Made by a program: the position numbers and the translations under genes. From Labyrinthula sp. Ha (lineage: Eukaryota > Sar > Bigyra > Labyrinthulida > Labyrinthulaceae), in assembly GCA_015227615.1 (NCBI GenBank), contig JAALGZ010000001.1, positions 2,418,001 through 2,482,000 on the forward strand: 64,000 bases of DNA. The letters run 5' to 3'. Below the pieces are notes generated by a model. It did not search any database, was not told the DNA's origin, and worked only from the letters and a program-made list of their open reading frames with translations. Shown here piece by piece: positions 22,770 to 35,102 of the stretch; the first letter of the stretch is position 1, and every line of letters starts with the position of its first letter.

Positions 22770-24011
22770 ATGCCACATCCAAAAGGAATTAGCTGCGAGT
22801 TATGTGGAAAGCAGTTTTTTAAGAGATCATACCCAATTCACCTTAAATCGTGCCGAAAAAAATATGAATATTCATTTTCAAAGTGTCCTAAGTGTGACGT
22901 GCTGGTCTCCAAGGATGAATATTCTGAACATTTCGCTGTTTGCACGGTAAAGAAAAAAAAGAAGAAAAGGATTATAAAAACCGTAGAGTCTGAGAGACCT
23001 GTTATTCCGCTTGTAAGTTGTGAAGAGGAAGTAGAGGATCAAATTGGGGATGCTGAGTTTAAGAGGGAGGAATGTTGCATTTGCAATCGAAAGTTTGCCC
23101 CTGGTAGAATTGCGAAACATCAAACTATTTGTGTGAGCAACGCTTCACGAAAAGAAAGAAAAAAATTTCCATCTGCTTCTGAAAGTAGATTAAGGGGGAC
23201 TGAGTTCAAAAAGTTTTTCCATTCAGGAAAATCAATAAATGCTGCAGAGAAAAAGAAGCGACATTGGAGGCAAGAACACGCGAATTTAAGATGCGCAGTC
23301 GAACAAGGGAGGTTAGTTCATCATTTTCAAGAAAATGAAATTCCACTTTCGTATCTTCCTAAGATTGATGAGATAGATTTGACAGAATATCAGAAAGACC
23401 TGGAGAAAGTGCCAGAGGAGATTAGAACCAGGATATGCGAAGTACTAGAGAAGCTTGCTTTGACTAGTGGTGCTATTGACGAGGTGTATGGAAAAAAAGA
23501 GCTGAAGAAGAGTAAATCTGGTTATTTTGGAACAAAAGAAGCCATGATGTTTAAGGTAGGCGACGAAGTTTGCTTTCGGAAAGCACAAGATCGATGTGGT
23601 ACGGTGAAATTTATAGGTTTAGTTGACGAGTTGCCAAAGGGTTATTGGTTGGGTTTGGAGCTCAAGGACATGGCAACTCAAAGGTTTGGAGATTCCGCAG
23701 TGGTAGACTTTAAAAAATATTTTGATGTAGCCACGAAGAAAGGTCTTCTTGTGAGACCGACTAAAGTAATTAGGAAAGACTTGTTGCAAATAGTTAAAAA
23801 GAAGAGAAAACAGAACCTTTCGAAAAGGATAGCAACTCCGGAGAAGACTATGGAGAAAGAGATAGATATAGTGCTCGGAAAGGAAAAGCTTAGCTTCGCT
23901 GAAAAGTTTAGAGAAACCGTGAAACAAAGTCCAAGGTTTGAGGTTACAAAAACTGTTCCAGCCAATGATACTAATTTGGAAAATACCTCCTATGCAGCGA
24001 ACAGGATGTAG
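22770..24011 (+). CDS. Triple C2HC zinc-finger protein with CAP-Gly domain
   Basis: A 413-residue intronless protein. Three zinc fingers share the spacing C-x2-C-x11-H-x3-C, at residues 9-28, 39-58 and 102-121; they resemble ZC2HC1-type fingers. A basic linker (KKKKKKR) separates fingers 2 and 3. Residues 261-333 form a CAP-Gly domain: FKVGDEVCFR, GTVKFIGLV, KGYWLGLEL, KKYFDV and LLVRPTKV. CAP-Gly domains bind the C-terminal EEY/F tails of tubulin or EB1. The usual GKNDG loop is not seen; the corresponding stretch reads TQRFGDSAV, so tail binding may be altered. The last 80 residues are Lys-rich. A microtubule-linked role is likely from the domain, but the partner is unknown. I do not know this combination as a named protein. 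Confidence 0.8.
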   Translation: MPHPKGISCELCGKQFFKRSYPIHLKSCRKKYEYSFSKCPKCDVLVSKDEYSEHFAVCTVKKKKKKRIIKTVESERPVIPLVSCEEEVEDQIGDAEFKREECCICNRKFAPGRIAKHQTICVSNASRKERKKFPSASESRLRGTEFKKFFHSGKSINAAEKKKRHWRQEHANLRCAVEQGRLVHHFQENEIPLSYLPKIDEIDLTEYQKDLEKVPEEIRTRICEVLEKLALTSGAIDEVYGKKELKKSKSGYFGTKEAMMFKVGDEVCFRKAQDRCGTVKFIGLVDELPKGYWLGLELKDMATQRFGDSAVVDFKKYFDVATKKGLLVRPTKVIRKDLLQIVKKKRKQNLSKRIATPEKTMEKEIDIVLGKEKLSFAEKFRETVKQSPRFEVTKTVPANDTNLENTSYAANRM

Positions 24012-25785
24012 CGGCAAATGAGAACGTAATTAGAAAAGCAAATTGCCTATTATCAAAAAGAGTTAAACCGACTGTGACTAGTTCTATTGTCTTGTGGTGC
24101 ATTTATGGAAAACTTGTAAGATAGGTAGACTGAGAGACAGCAGTGCTTCTCTGCTCTAAGACTTTAGATGAAAAAAATAAACCCTAAATTTCTGTAACCA
24201 TCTCTTTCCTGGAGTAAACAACCTGAGAACCAACTTAAGAAAGTATCGGAATGTGTTATTTTACAATCAGTGCAAGAGTTTTTTTTTGGACTGGTGCTTA
24301 ATAATGTTTGATCAAGCTCAGAAACAAGTATTTTCATGGTTGCTAGCAATTGTTTTTTTAAGGATCAGAAGTGACATACTGAACCTCATTCAAATGAACT
24401 GAAACATACCTGGACAAAGTGTGTTCTACCTATAGTCACTGGTTGGTTTAACCTGTACATTGAACAGAGTTTTTCAGGTTTTATAGTCCACCCAGCAATC
24501 AAGCATTAGTACGAGTTTAGAAACAGATTTCATCCTTAAGCTTTCATTACAGCAAGTGCGAATTTCCGTTCATTTTCTTACATTCAAATGATTTTATGTA
24601 TACATAGTGGAGGTAAATAGTGCTTCTTGCTGCTACAGGGCATTTTACAAAAGTGGAATGGATAATTAAAGTGTAAACACTCTATCTGTGTAGCTTGGCG
24701 ATTTAACAATCTTTTCCTATTAACTTATTAGCTCAATAGAGTTCAACTATTCTTTATGCATGAGATAGACAATATATTTTTTTTGAGACTAAGAATTGGA
24801 TAATAGAAAGAAAAAAATTGAGGTATTGCTTAGTGTGGTTGTAATTTTTTCCCCTGTGTTTGTTTACAAATGCTCGAAAGGAGACAGTTTGATGCTGAAT
24901 AAGTGTTATAATGTTCTATCACTTGAAGAGAGAAGTTTTTTAAGAAATTAACTGGAATCTTAGTATTTAAAATTTTGTGAAAAGATAAAAAACGTCTAAA
25001 GAATAATTTAATAGATTAGGTTTTATGGTGCTTAAGAGTCTACCAGTCAATATCCAGTATATCTGAAACAAAAAACACAAAAAAATTTATGCTTGTTTAT
25101 TTACTTTAGAGTTACATAAGAACACTCAACTCTTTCAGAAAAATTTCTGATATCTTGTCTGCACGTACCAGAATCATGTTTTGTTTATCGCCTCAAGCGG
25201 TCTGATGTATTTAGCATTTGTATCTAATGCTTTCTAAAGCTTCTTCTTTTTCTGAACGGGGGATTCAGCAAGCAAGTCCTGCGATGATTCTAAATGTATT
25301 ACTCAAGAATTGCAAAAGTTCCAAGTAGATAGTCAGAAATCATTGTCACTAACAGAATCATAATTTCATGTTCTCTACCGCTTGAACTATTTTCCTGTAA
25401 GTAATTTCTAGCACGGCAACAAAGTTACTAGTGAAAAGGTTTAGCTTATAACTACTTTAAACAGGAGTTTAATTGTCGTGTAAGCTTCCAGTTCATTCGT
25501 GCTCGTAGTATGTGATTCTTTTGCAATTTTTACCTTCAGTGGCTACAAACTGTGCACTTTATACTTACCCCTTTTGAAAAAACTTCATCTTACTTGGACA
25601 ATAGTTGAGCCTAGACACTATTATATCTAGCTTTTTGTTTAAAGAAACAAGCAAGTCTTCTTTAAAACAACTTAGGATGGAGCCTCCCCGTGAGTTCTAA
25701 TTTTCTACACTCTAGCAGTGTGTTTAACTAACGTATTTTTCTCGATGCACTAATCAGATAGCCTTCAATACAGAAATCATCGGGT
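24012..25785. other. Gene-poor AT-rich stretch, about 1.8 kb
   Basis: Lies between the 3' end of the zinc-finger/CAP-Gly gene and the 3' end of a YqaJ-type nuclease copy. I see no coding frame, RNA gene or terminal repeats. Confidence 0.5.
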
Positions 25786-27068
25786 TCATTTCATACGCTG
25801 AATTGACGAGCTTTTTAAATTGGCATTAAACTTATACGTAAATTTTCTGGAAGGATTGCTCATCTTGCTTAATTTTGCTTCTAACTTCCTCACTAATTTA
25901 TTCTTATAGCTCCAATTTGTTCCCGGCCGAATCTTTCGTTTTACGTACCTTTCATAAAACTGTACTATTAACTCCAATATGGTAACAATCACGACATCAT
26001 CTCGCCTTATTCTACAAAATTTTGCTCCTGCATCATGTGTGAGCCGCAAATACATCGCACACTTACATTTAAAACCAGCAAGAAAAATTTGAAACTGAAT
26101 TTGTGGCATTTCCCAAATCTCTGTTGTCATATGCAAATTATACGAATCCTTATGCTTCCAAAATGTCTTACCATTCTTCAGGAAGAAGGGAAACTTATTT
26201 TTAACTTCCAAAACTTCGGTTGTATCATCATCAAATTCAAACAATGCATCAGGAGAGGCACCTAGTCTACCTCCATAGGCATGGATTTTCTCTAACAAAC
26301 GCACTTGTTTCCTTTCAATCCCATTCAACCCATAAACCTTCGCTTCATCTAATAAAGCCTCTGACGTACAAAGCCCAACCTCCTTACAAGAAAAGGATCT
26401 CTTTGAGTATTGAGCCATAGCATTAATAGCAGCAAGTACTGCTGTAGGTTCAAGTAAGTTTCCCCATTTCAACCTCGCGTCACTAAGCCGACGATTCCTA
26501 AGGATATCAACAAGGTGCCCTAAACTATATCGAGGCTTTACGTAATAGTTATACTTTCCATCTCCATCAGCCCCAGTCCATATAACTCGCGAATTTGTTG
26601 CTGAAGCAGAATTTCGGTAATAATTCTCCTTTGCACTTGATGTATCATTTAGCAGATGATATTCCAAGGTTTCCAAAGATTGTGGTTGTTGATAAGCACA
26701 GAGCATGTTGTATAACTCTACAGTTTTGTATGACCTCGAACACCTGCAGGAATGTTCAGAAAATGAGCGTATGTAGGTTCCAGGATTCCAAGGCAGCCGA
26801 TGACTCTTGACGCGGTTATTCGACCAAGACGAAGGTATTCCCATTCAGGACTATCTTGAGGAAACTTGGAAAGATCAGATGATGAGTAAATATCATGGGG
26901 GGAGAATGTAAGAGAAAGAGGTTTATAGTTAGGGTGTGCTCGTAAATCAGCAGAACTGAAGGCAGGAAAAGCCGAGTCTTGATTTTTCAACTTGTTGTCT
27001 AAGACTCGGTTGTTTCTTTCTCGAATTATCCATCTTTCATTAAAATCATGCTTAAGCGCCAGACTCAT
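25786..27068 (-). pseudogene. YqaJ-type nuclease, copy 1, broken
   Basis: The deduced product aligns along its length with the two intact copies at 51-55 kb. The shared N-terminus reads FPAFSSADLRAHP, then LRLGRITASRVIGCLGILEPTY. The nuclease core follows, with LEPTAVLAA, GGRLGASPDALF, EVKNK and MPQIQ, and the family C-terminus is WSYKNKLVRKLEAKLSKM. These are the ordered motifs of the YqaJ/lambda exonuclease fold (acidic E, D, then ExK, then Q). The most likely start is the ATG at 27068, by comparison with the other copies. The coding sequence lies in two overlapping frames, with one break. All nuclease residues survive, so the loss of function may be recent, or a base may be miscalled in the assembly. 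The 5' flank is unrelated to those of the other copies as far as I can see. Confidence 0.75.
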
Positions 27069-30000
27069 TTGTGTATTCAAGTGCAGCACAAGACTGATCT
27101 TCAATAGTATTGAAAAGATTTGTTTGTTCTTGCCGTGTGCGTTTTTGTTTTCCTATAGGCCATGTGGCCCATGATTCTTGATCTGACACCGAAACGCTTC
27201 AAAAACGAGTAGCGAGAGCCAAAGTTGAAGTTTTGACTCTTATGACATATCCGTTAAGAATAAATATCTCTAAACTATCAGTATAGAACAATTACCATGA
27301 ATCTTAAATATTCTTTCTATTATTCTTCATGAAGTTTCCGTGCCTTTTTACTGCTAAACATTAGGTTACAATGACGAAAGCAGAGAAACAAGACCAATCA
27401 TCGGTAAATAAATTTCTTTTCTTAGACTTTAGATATAAGGATTTATTAGTTAGTAAAAATCAGCAATTTATCTTAGCATGAGTGGAAATTTGAGTACAAG
27501 AGATAACAGGAAAAATAATATAGCGTAGAGTTACGAATTAATGGAGCAAGCTCAAGACTAGACCAATGGAAGCGTGTAAAATATATGGTTCTTTTATCCT
27601 GGAGCCTATTATGTGTATGAGAGGAAAATGAAGCGCCCCATAGATATGTAATACTTAATATATATAGATATTAGATAGTTAGTTAAGTAGTTAGAGCACG
27701 TACAATTATTGTGGGCAGTTATTGAAGGTAATATTTAAGTTCTGAAAGAACTAAGTCCTCGACACACAAAGGTTTTATACATCTATGCGGGGTCATATCA
27801 ATACACTTGAGACCTAAGTACATAGCTAAAGTTAAATAAACATTCGTAAGGGAATTAAGACCTCAGGAGTGTAAGAACATTGAAACAAGTGAATTTAAGA
27901 TACTCTATAGCGTAAGGACGAAGTAGTTAACCGAGTTAAATTATAATTAAAATATGTTTTCTCGCATTAGACCTATAAAACAAGTAAAAAGAAAGATCGC
28001 TTATCAAGCAAATATTTTATTGATCGAAAGCTTTTGCATTCTAGTAGTTTATGAGCTAGATTTCTATCTGTCCCTTAAGGGATTTTACTTAATACAATTG
28101 TTCTAGACCTCACCATCTAGAAAGGAGATAAAGATTAAATTAAGATGGCTTAATCAGATACATATGGTGCATGAAATCAAAAACTTCTTGTAACAAGTAA
28201 TTTTTTTCTCATTAAGTATAGATATAGGCAGCAAACTGCACTATTACACAATTGGACAACTGGAGATTCTGAAGAATGCCAATAGCTCTACATCTTAGCT
28301 CAAACACACTGAGTTCGCAAACAGAATAAATGATTTTTGCGTTGCAATACCATGTATTTAAAGCAATAAATTTGCCAGCATAAGTAGAGACAGGTTTTAT
28401 TGCTTTATCTTGATTTATAATGCGCTTCGATAGGTCCACAGCTAACATATATACATGTTGCACCCATTTTATGAGTAGCAAACCTTCATAAGCATTGTTG
28501 GATATAAAGATGTCCTAAATGACGATTATAGCTTTTCTTAGTTAAGCTACTTACTATAAGACAACACTGTAAAAAAGTAGTAGAAGTTTATCTACTTCAA
28601 CAGTCACCAAAGCTCATTTTCATAACTCTGTTTTCACAAAGTTGATGTGATTCCACCACAAAATCATTATTTCACTTATTTATGATTCTTGGTTTTTAGG
28701 TTTTAGGTTTTAAGGGAGTTAATTGGACCTACTGACCTAACCCTGCAGTGGGGATATAACTACCAACAAGAGCTACGTACTATATATATTAATTTTTTCT
28801 AACTGTTCGTTATTATGATTCTTGTGATACTTAAATTAATGATTGATATGGACATTAAATAAGTTTAATCCATTATTTATCCGGATACCTATTTCATTCT
28901 AGCTACTCTAAAGAGTTCAAACTATTTGATTGTATAACTTGTTTTTGTTTAGAAATCAATAGACAAACTTAATTCCTTTCTAAATCATTGCTTTGTCTTG
29001 ATATGTTCTTTTGGAAAAAGTTCTTTTGCTCTTCTTAAAAACACTTTTCTTATTCAAAGAATAAGATGTATCGTATAAAGCCCTCTTACAAAAAGGATTT
29101 AATGACCTTAGAATAAGACTTTTAGTTATCATAGGCTTTACATATAACACATTTTCTAGAGCTCCTTGGGTTACTTTAGAAAAACCTTTTAACTTAACCA
29201 TAAAGGATGATTGAATAACAACTTAGCAGCTTTGTTGCAAGATCAAAGTTTTGCGAATAATTAGATGAAAGCAGAAAAGAAGTTGGTAGAAAGCTTTAGA
29301 AAGGGTAACATGACAATAGTAGCTACATAACCCCCCTTACATAGAGGAAAGTATTTCGACCCACTGCATGTTTAGCAGGTATCCTTGTATTATAGTGTTA
29401 TTTTCAATCAGAAAGCCTTGTATATTAAAGTAAGGCCATGTAGAAGAGGATAGTTTAATGTAAAAAACTTCTCCATGAATATATGCGATCTGTCGCAGAA
29501 TATAAAAATAGTTCCAAACCAAGGTACCTATACTGATTCATGGCTTGTAATGCTGATATTAGTTTCCCCTTCACATTCGCCTCATCCGTACTTGCGCGTC
29601 AGCCAAGAACTTTTAATTCATATCTTTTCCGTATATTTAAATTGAATTTAGGTAGTAATTTGACTTGATATCTTATTTTTATAGACTGAATTTAGAATTA
29701 TATTATGAGAAAACGAGTAATGGATTATTTCAATGGTTGGAGCTATAGAAAGAAGTAATTGTGGATATGTTTCTTTCCAATTAGTGCGGTAACAGAGACT
29801 CACTATTGGATTCTTTATTAATGGTTTCAACGTATTAATCAACGAAACATAGCAGTTTGAAATTTTATTTCGATAATATAGTCGAACTCTTGCTGAGATT
29901 ATACCAGAAGGGGGTTATAAATATGATCATAAAATTCAGCACTTAGTTTTATTTTCTTAAATATTTTAAATGATATATTAATTAGTTGGATCATTTCTTT

Positions 30001-32897
30001 ATAATTTTTCTAGCTTTGTAGTCAACCCTTGATAGTATTTAAAACAAAAGAAACTTATGTTTTTAGCCGAAGTACTCGAAGCAGTGCATACTATATAAAA
30101 ACATCGTTGAAAAGTTTATATTTATCGAACTCAAAATAACCCTCATTCATCTTTTTTTTAACTATTTAGTCATACTGGAGCACACGTATCATACACAAAT
30201 AACCATGCTCTTTTCTAAAAAACCCAAACCACATTTCTATCGGTAAGATATCGTTTTGATACTTTCATTACTCGAGAGATGATGTCCAAAGCTTATGTTA
30301 TTTTAATTCCCTCGGTTGTTACAGCTTCATATGTGATTTCATTTTGGGGAATCAATTTATCCGACATATCACAATTCCTCTGATAAAGTCTGGAATAGTA
30401 GATATCTGAATACTGCCAAAAAGTAACATCCTTTAAAATCTGTCACACTTCTTTATCATTTCTGTTGCCTACAAAGTTAGCTTCAGTCGCATATCCATGT
30501 TCTAGCAGAAGCTCCGACTTACTACTCAGAATCTATGTCCTTGAAGTAAATCATACAAATGTATTTAATGTAGCCTGTAAGAAATTGCTAAATTTGCCAA
30601 AATGTCATCATAAGAGTTTCTATGCACCTTCCTTGGGTTTCAAGTTTGTTTCTTAAACTGTAGGTTTTACCTCAGAACTTTAAAATATTAGTAGTGAAAG
30701 TTTGAAAATTTGCCCGGAGAGATTGAAAAATCAAAGGGAGCTATAGTACTTTTTAAATATTTTTCTGATAACAAAGCGATAGTCACAAAAAAAATATCAA
30801 CTGGATGCTGTATAATTTTACCACTGGATTCTTAAATTAAGGAGGTAATTACTGCTGTCGTATAGTGACAAGGACTCTTTTGTAACTACTAACTTGGATT
30901 ATAACGGTGTGGCATATATCCTTTGAAGTATCAATATTCCGAAAACAGTGTAGTGGTTGAATTTGAATTTTTAATCAGGTTATGAACCCTCATAACGCGG
31001 AAGACAATAGCTAAATAGAATATTGAGTATATATTTATATATTTTTCCTAAAAAAAGAACAGATTTTATTTGCTAGATATTGATTAGATTTGTCGTTTAT
31101 TATCTTGGAACATGGGAATTCTTGTAATACGTTTTGATCTCGTTCTCCTAACCTAGATGTGAAAACAAAATTTCTTATGTTTCATACATACACCCTTCTT
31201 AACTATACATCACTTCTAAAGTACTATAAAGTGTTTATGTGAATGGAAAAAGAAGAGAAATGCTAATGAAAATTATGCTCTCCTGGAAAAGCAAGTCTAG
31301 AAACCTTCTAAAGGAAGATTAGTATCCAATAAGGATTATTAAGACACGATTAAAAAGAAGATAATCTTTTGATACGTCATATTTTAAAAGAACTATATTT
31401 TTTGCTTCTGTTCCTCAATTTGTACAAGTAGTCCTAGTACAGCAATATGTATAAATATGTGGCTAGAGTAAACTACGCAATGATTAGATATTGGAAATGA
31501 CGAAAACTACCTATGTAAAATTGTTCTTGATTTTCAATAAGAAATATAGAGCTTCGATTCCTATGAATTAAATCTGATTTTAGTATGTTTATCAGTTTTC
31601 AAGCTAAAATTTTGGCGGGGGTAGTTACAGACTATCTAGAAGAAAAGGTGTGGTAGATATATATCTGCAAATTATTTATACATAAACCAATTTAGATCCC
31701 TAGTCATGGTAGGTGGTGATTCATTCTCTATTATTGGTTACTTGTCAATTGTTTCTTACTTTTTTTTCTGGATTTTCTTATTCAGATAATACCCCAGCTG
31801 TTGTGCTCTATTATTGATTTTGAGCTGATTATAGAAATAAAATTGAAAACATGGTTTCAATGCAGTTTGTCCAAATATAATCAATTCTGCACCAAATGGA
31901 AGCATCCAAAGAATAAGGCATATCGGCCAGTTATATTTCACGCTGGTGTAGCCCAGAACCATAAGGCTATTTCACGAACATTTTCGTGTGATGCAAGAAC
32001 AATAACCTTTGCTGATTATTTGCTTCGGAACCGTGGTGCTCAATTTTTTGTTCAAAACACACTCACTATAAAAATAAAATCAAAATAATTTGATTAGAAT
32101 AAAAAACCTACATATCTTGCTCATAATCAGAATGGAAATAAAAAAAATCTTGTACGGGAGAATTCTCTGGGAATATATGTCTTATTTTTAAGTATGTGTA
32201 CCATAAAGTTCTTTTGGGAAGTTCTTAAATAGTGGTATCAATAATTGCAATCAATATTCAGAAAGAGAAACCATAACAATACCAAGTTGTAGAATCTTAA
32301 ACACACTTACAAAAATTAGCTAGCGCTTGTTCAAGGTACTGAAAACTATATAGGGTCTTAAGAACTTCCGAAGGAAGATAAGCAGCATTGTCATTTGCAA
32401 ATTATAATCACGACATAAACTTTTAGTTAAATTGTGGCTCATTGAGGCTCAAAAAATCAAGAAAATACAGTTAACTATGGTAAATTGTAGTTATTAATTT
32501 AGTTAATAGTAAAACCTGGCCAAGTGTTTTAAATATGTTCTTGTCTTACTGTCCATGTGTAGGTAAACATCAGATTTAAGAAAAACTTTCAAATACATAG
32601 ATTAAACCAAGGAGAAAATATCCTTAATGGCAGCAAATTTTGTTTTAGCTGAGAAGCAAGCATGTAATTTCATTGCATTTTAATTCTAGAATCTTTTCAT
32701 TAATTGATAGATGCTATGATATAGCTCCTGTTTTAAATGTCTGATCTGAACAATAGGATGTTACAAGGACCGAGTCATACAATTCTAACCTGAAAACTTG
32801 CAACCATATTTTTCTTTTAAGTTTTATTCATACCTGGAAAGGGAAAGTAGACATTCTCATCAAGTTTTTGAGGGGATACCTTAAATAGTGTTAGCTA
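27069..32897. other. Gene-poor AT-rich stretch, about 5.8 kb
   Basis: No supported gene. Open frames (28212-28481, 28980-29201, 31801-32088 and others) show no motifs. A telomere-like short run of TTTTAGG units occurs at 28691-28714, too short to be a telomere remnant. The stretch ends at the target site of the hAT element. Confidence 0.5.
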
Positions 32898-32920
32898 GCG
32901 GGGATCAGTGATGCTCAAAT
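32898..32920 (+). repeat. Left target-site duplication and left inverted repeat of the hAT element
   Basis: GCGGGGAT (32898-32905) is followed by the 15-bp terminal repeat (32906-32920). The terminal repeat matches the reverse complement of the right end without mismatch. Confidence 0.92.
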
Positions 32921-35094
32921 CTGGCCGCCCACTAATATCCGATATCCCACCATACGTCCCCACACGAAACTGTTAGTGACAGGCTGCGTGGAGAAATTGC
33001 TGCCAGGAGCCCATAAATTTTTCGAAATTTTTTCTTTGTGTCCAATCCGGCCATAGTAAAACCGTTAAAATAAGAGTTAAAAACCACAACTTCGAATAAA
33101 AATGAGTATTGATTTGACAAAGTCTGCCACAGAAATGATCCATGAGGCCGCTTCGGGACGAAATCCAGTCGTTTTTACAATAATTAAACAGAATTTTGAC
33201 GTTGAAAAAGTCGAATTAACAAAAAAAAGCGCACGTATTCAGGCTTCCTTGCAAACATTGCCCAAGAAAGATGACTTGGTGGAGTAGAAAAGGTTATACT
33301 GGTCTCATGGAACACCTAAAAACGCACGTAGACAAAGAAAGTATTGAAAAAACTAAAAGAATAACATGCAAGAAAGCGTAGAAGAAAAAGCAAAGACATT
33401 CTGGAGTTTAAGAACTTTGAAAAATCTGATGTTTTCAATAAATCTATATGTAACTTCTTGCTAACGAAGAATATGCCCTTGAGCTTGTTGAGATCCGAAG
33501 AGTTTAAGAATGTAAAGAATGCGGATGGCCTCGTTAGTGAGAACACGATGAGAATTTATATGAAGCGCATGGGACACCTTTTTATAGAAAAGATCAAACA
33601 AAAAGTGGATTTAGAACTATTTTGTTTAGTCATCGATGGTTGGGCTCACCAAGGTTACAGTTTTAATGGTGTCAATTTATGCTTTGACAAGAGTAAGAAT
33701 ATGACGTTTCGCTTTCTTGGAGTGCTTCCTTTAGAAAAAGAAACCCAGAAAACAAGTGACATTGTTCCTTTCCTGAAGAATTTGATGAGCAAGTTTGATC
33801 TTGATGAATCACTGCTGGTTGCAATTGTTGCTGATAATACAAGCACGAACAAAAAAATTTTGCAGAGATCTTGGAACGCGGTTTGTGTACTGTCTTAGCC
33901 ATCGTTTGGCTCTAGGTGTTAGAGCATATATAAAATCTCAAAGACCGTTATCCGAAGCTTTAGACAAAGTGCAGTTGCTTTTTCGCAAGATCAAGAAGTC
34001 AAAGAAATTAACAGCAGCTCTTAGAAAATTTACCGATAAAGTAGTTATTCTTCCAAATGTAACACGTTGGAGTGGAAATTTTCTTATGATGAAAAGGTAC
34101 CTTGAGATTTGGATGTTCATTGTACAGATTAAAGACGATGAAGTTAAAGATCTCATTCTTGGACAGCGTGAAACAAGAACTCTAGAAGCACACCTTCCCT
34201 TTCTTGCTACCTGCAAACGCTACACAGTTGCTCTTCAAAAAGGAAAGCTTAGCCTTGGTCAAGAAAAGAAAGTTGTTGGAAATCTCTTGAGAGATGTCAA
34301 TAATAATTATTCTTTGTTGAAGTATTTAGAAGATGATGTAAACATTTTGGCTGAGTTTGGTAGTTTCAAAACTGGGGTGTTTAAAGTTTATTGGAAAGAA
34401 GAAAATAAAGTTGATGAAGAAGAACTAGTAGCTTTGTCCAGGTTAGAAACAGATTCTTTTGAAGAAGATGCCAAGACTCCACCTGGTAATTCTGTGGTTG
34501 CAGAGCTCACTTCTCAGAAAAGATAAAGCAAAAAGAAGAGTGCCTTCGCAGATATGTGCTTCATCCCGACGACTTCGTGCAGTGTAGAAAGATTGTTTAC
34601 CCAGTGCAAGCTGATTTTTATTGACTAGAGAAATAGGATGAGGCCTGCAACATTAAACAGACTTGCTTTTTTGAAGATGAATCAAGATGAGTTGATGGAT
34701 CGCAACGTTCATTTTGCTATGAAAAAGAACTTTCCAGGTTTCGATGATAAGGAAGAAGAAGAGATGGTGGAACAGATGGAGGAAGAGAATGAAGAAGAAG
34801 AAAGGGAAGAATTGACACTTGAGGGGATTCGTTCTTGTGATAAGGAGGTGCATAGCGATGACGAAGCTTAAGCTTTAAGGGTTATGAATAAGTTTTATCT
34901 TTTCTTCATATAAAAATATATAAAAGCAACCATATTTTGGATTTTTTTTGCGAGTGATCGCGGGGACGCCCGCAAATTTCCACCCCCCCCCCCGCGTTCC
35001 CATTATTATTTTTTTTAAATCTTAGCGTCCCCATAGAAATCCACGGAAAAAAGTGGAACCCACAAAATTCACAGTAAAAATTTGAGCATCACTG
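32906..35094 (+). mobile_element. hAT DNA transposon, 2189 bp, non-autonomous by decay
   Basis: The ends are 15-bp perfect inverted repeats (CAGTGATGCTCAAAT) and the element is flanked by identical 8-bp duplications GCGGGGAT (32898-32905 and 35095-35102). The 8-bp duplication and the CAGTG start match the hAT superfamily pattern. The inside carries a recognisable but broken hAT transposase on the plus strand. Perfect ends and duplications with a damaged gene suggest a copy moved in trans by an intact relative elsewhere, or decay of the gene before the last jump. An 11-nt C run lies near its 3' end (34983-34993). Confidence 0.92.
33102..34871 (+). pseudogene. hAT transposase remnant
   Basis: Broken transposase gene of the surrounding element. 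Near 33300-33340 the reading YTGLMEHLKTH resembles the histidine half of a BED zinc finger. The RNase-H core follows: CLVIDGW (first catalytic Asp, near 33630), VADNTSTN (second Asp, near 33830), CLSHRLALG and VTRWSGN (34050-34080), then TSCSVERLF with the catalytic Glu near 34590 and RMRPATLNRLAFLK in the hAT dimerisation tail. The gene changes frame between the BED part and the core, and again near 33850-33890 just after a run of A. It also has in-frame stops at 34524 and about 34624. The last part is a Glu-rich acidic tail. No functional transposase is expected. Confidence 0.88.
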
Positions 35095-35102
35095 GCGGGG
35101 AT
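35080..35102 (-). repeat. Right inverted repeat and right target-site duplication of the hAT element
   Basis: The 15-bp repeat occupies 35080-35094 and is followed by GCGGGGAT (35095-35102), identical to the left duplication. Confidence 0.92.

Noticed and set aside
28691-28714. Telomere-like TTTTAGG units
   Set aside because: Only about three imperfect units in an internal location; best taken as simple sequence.
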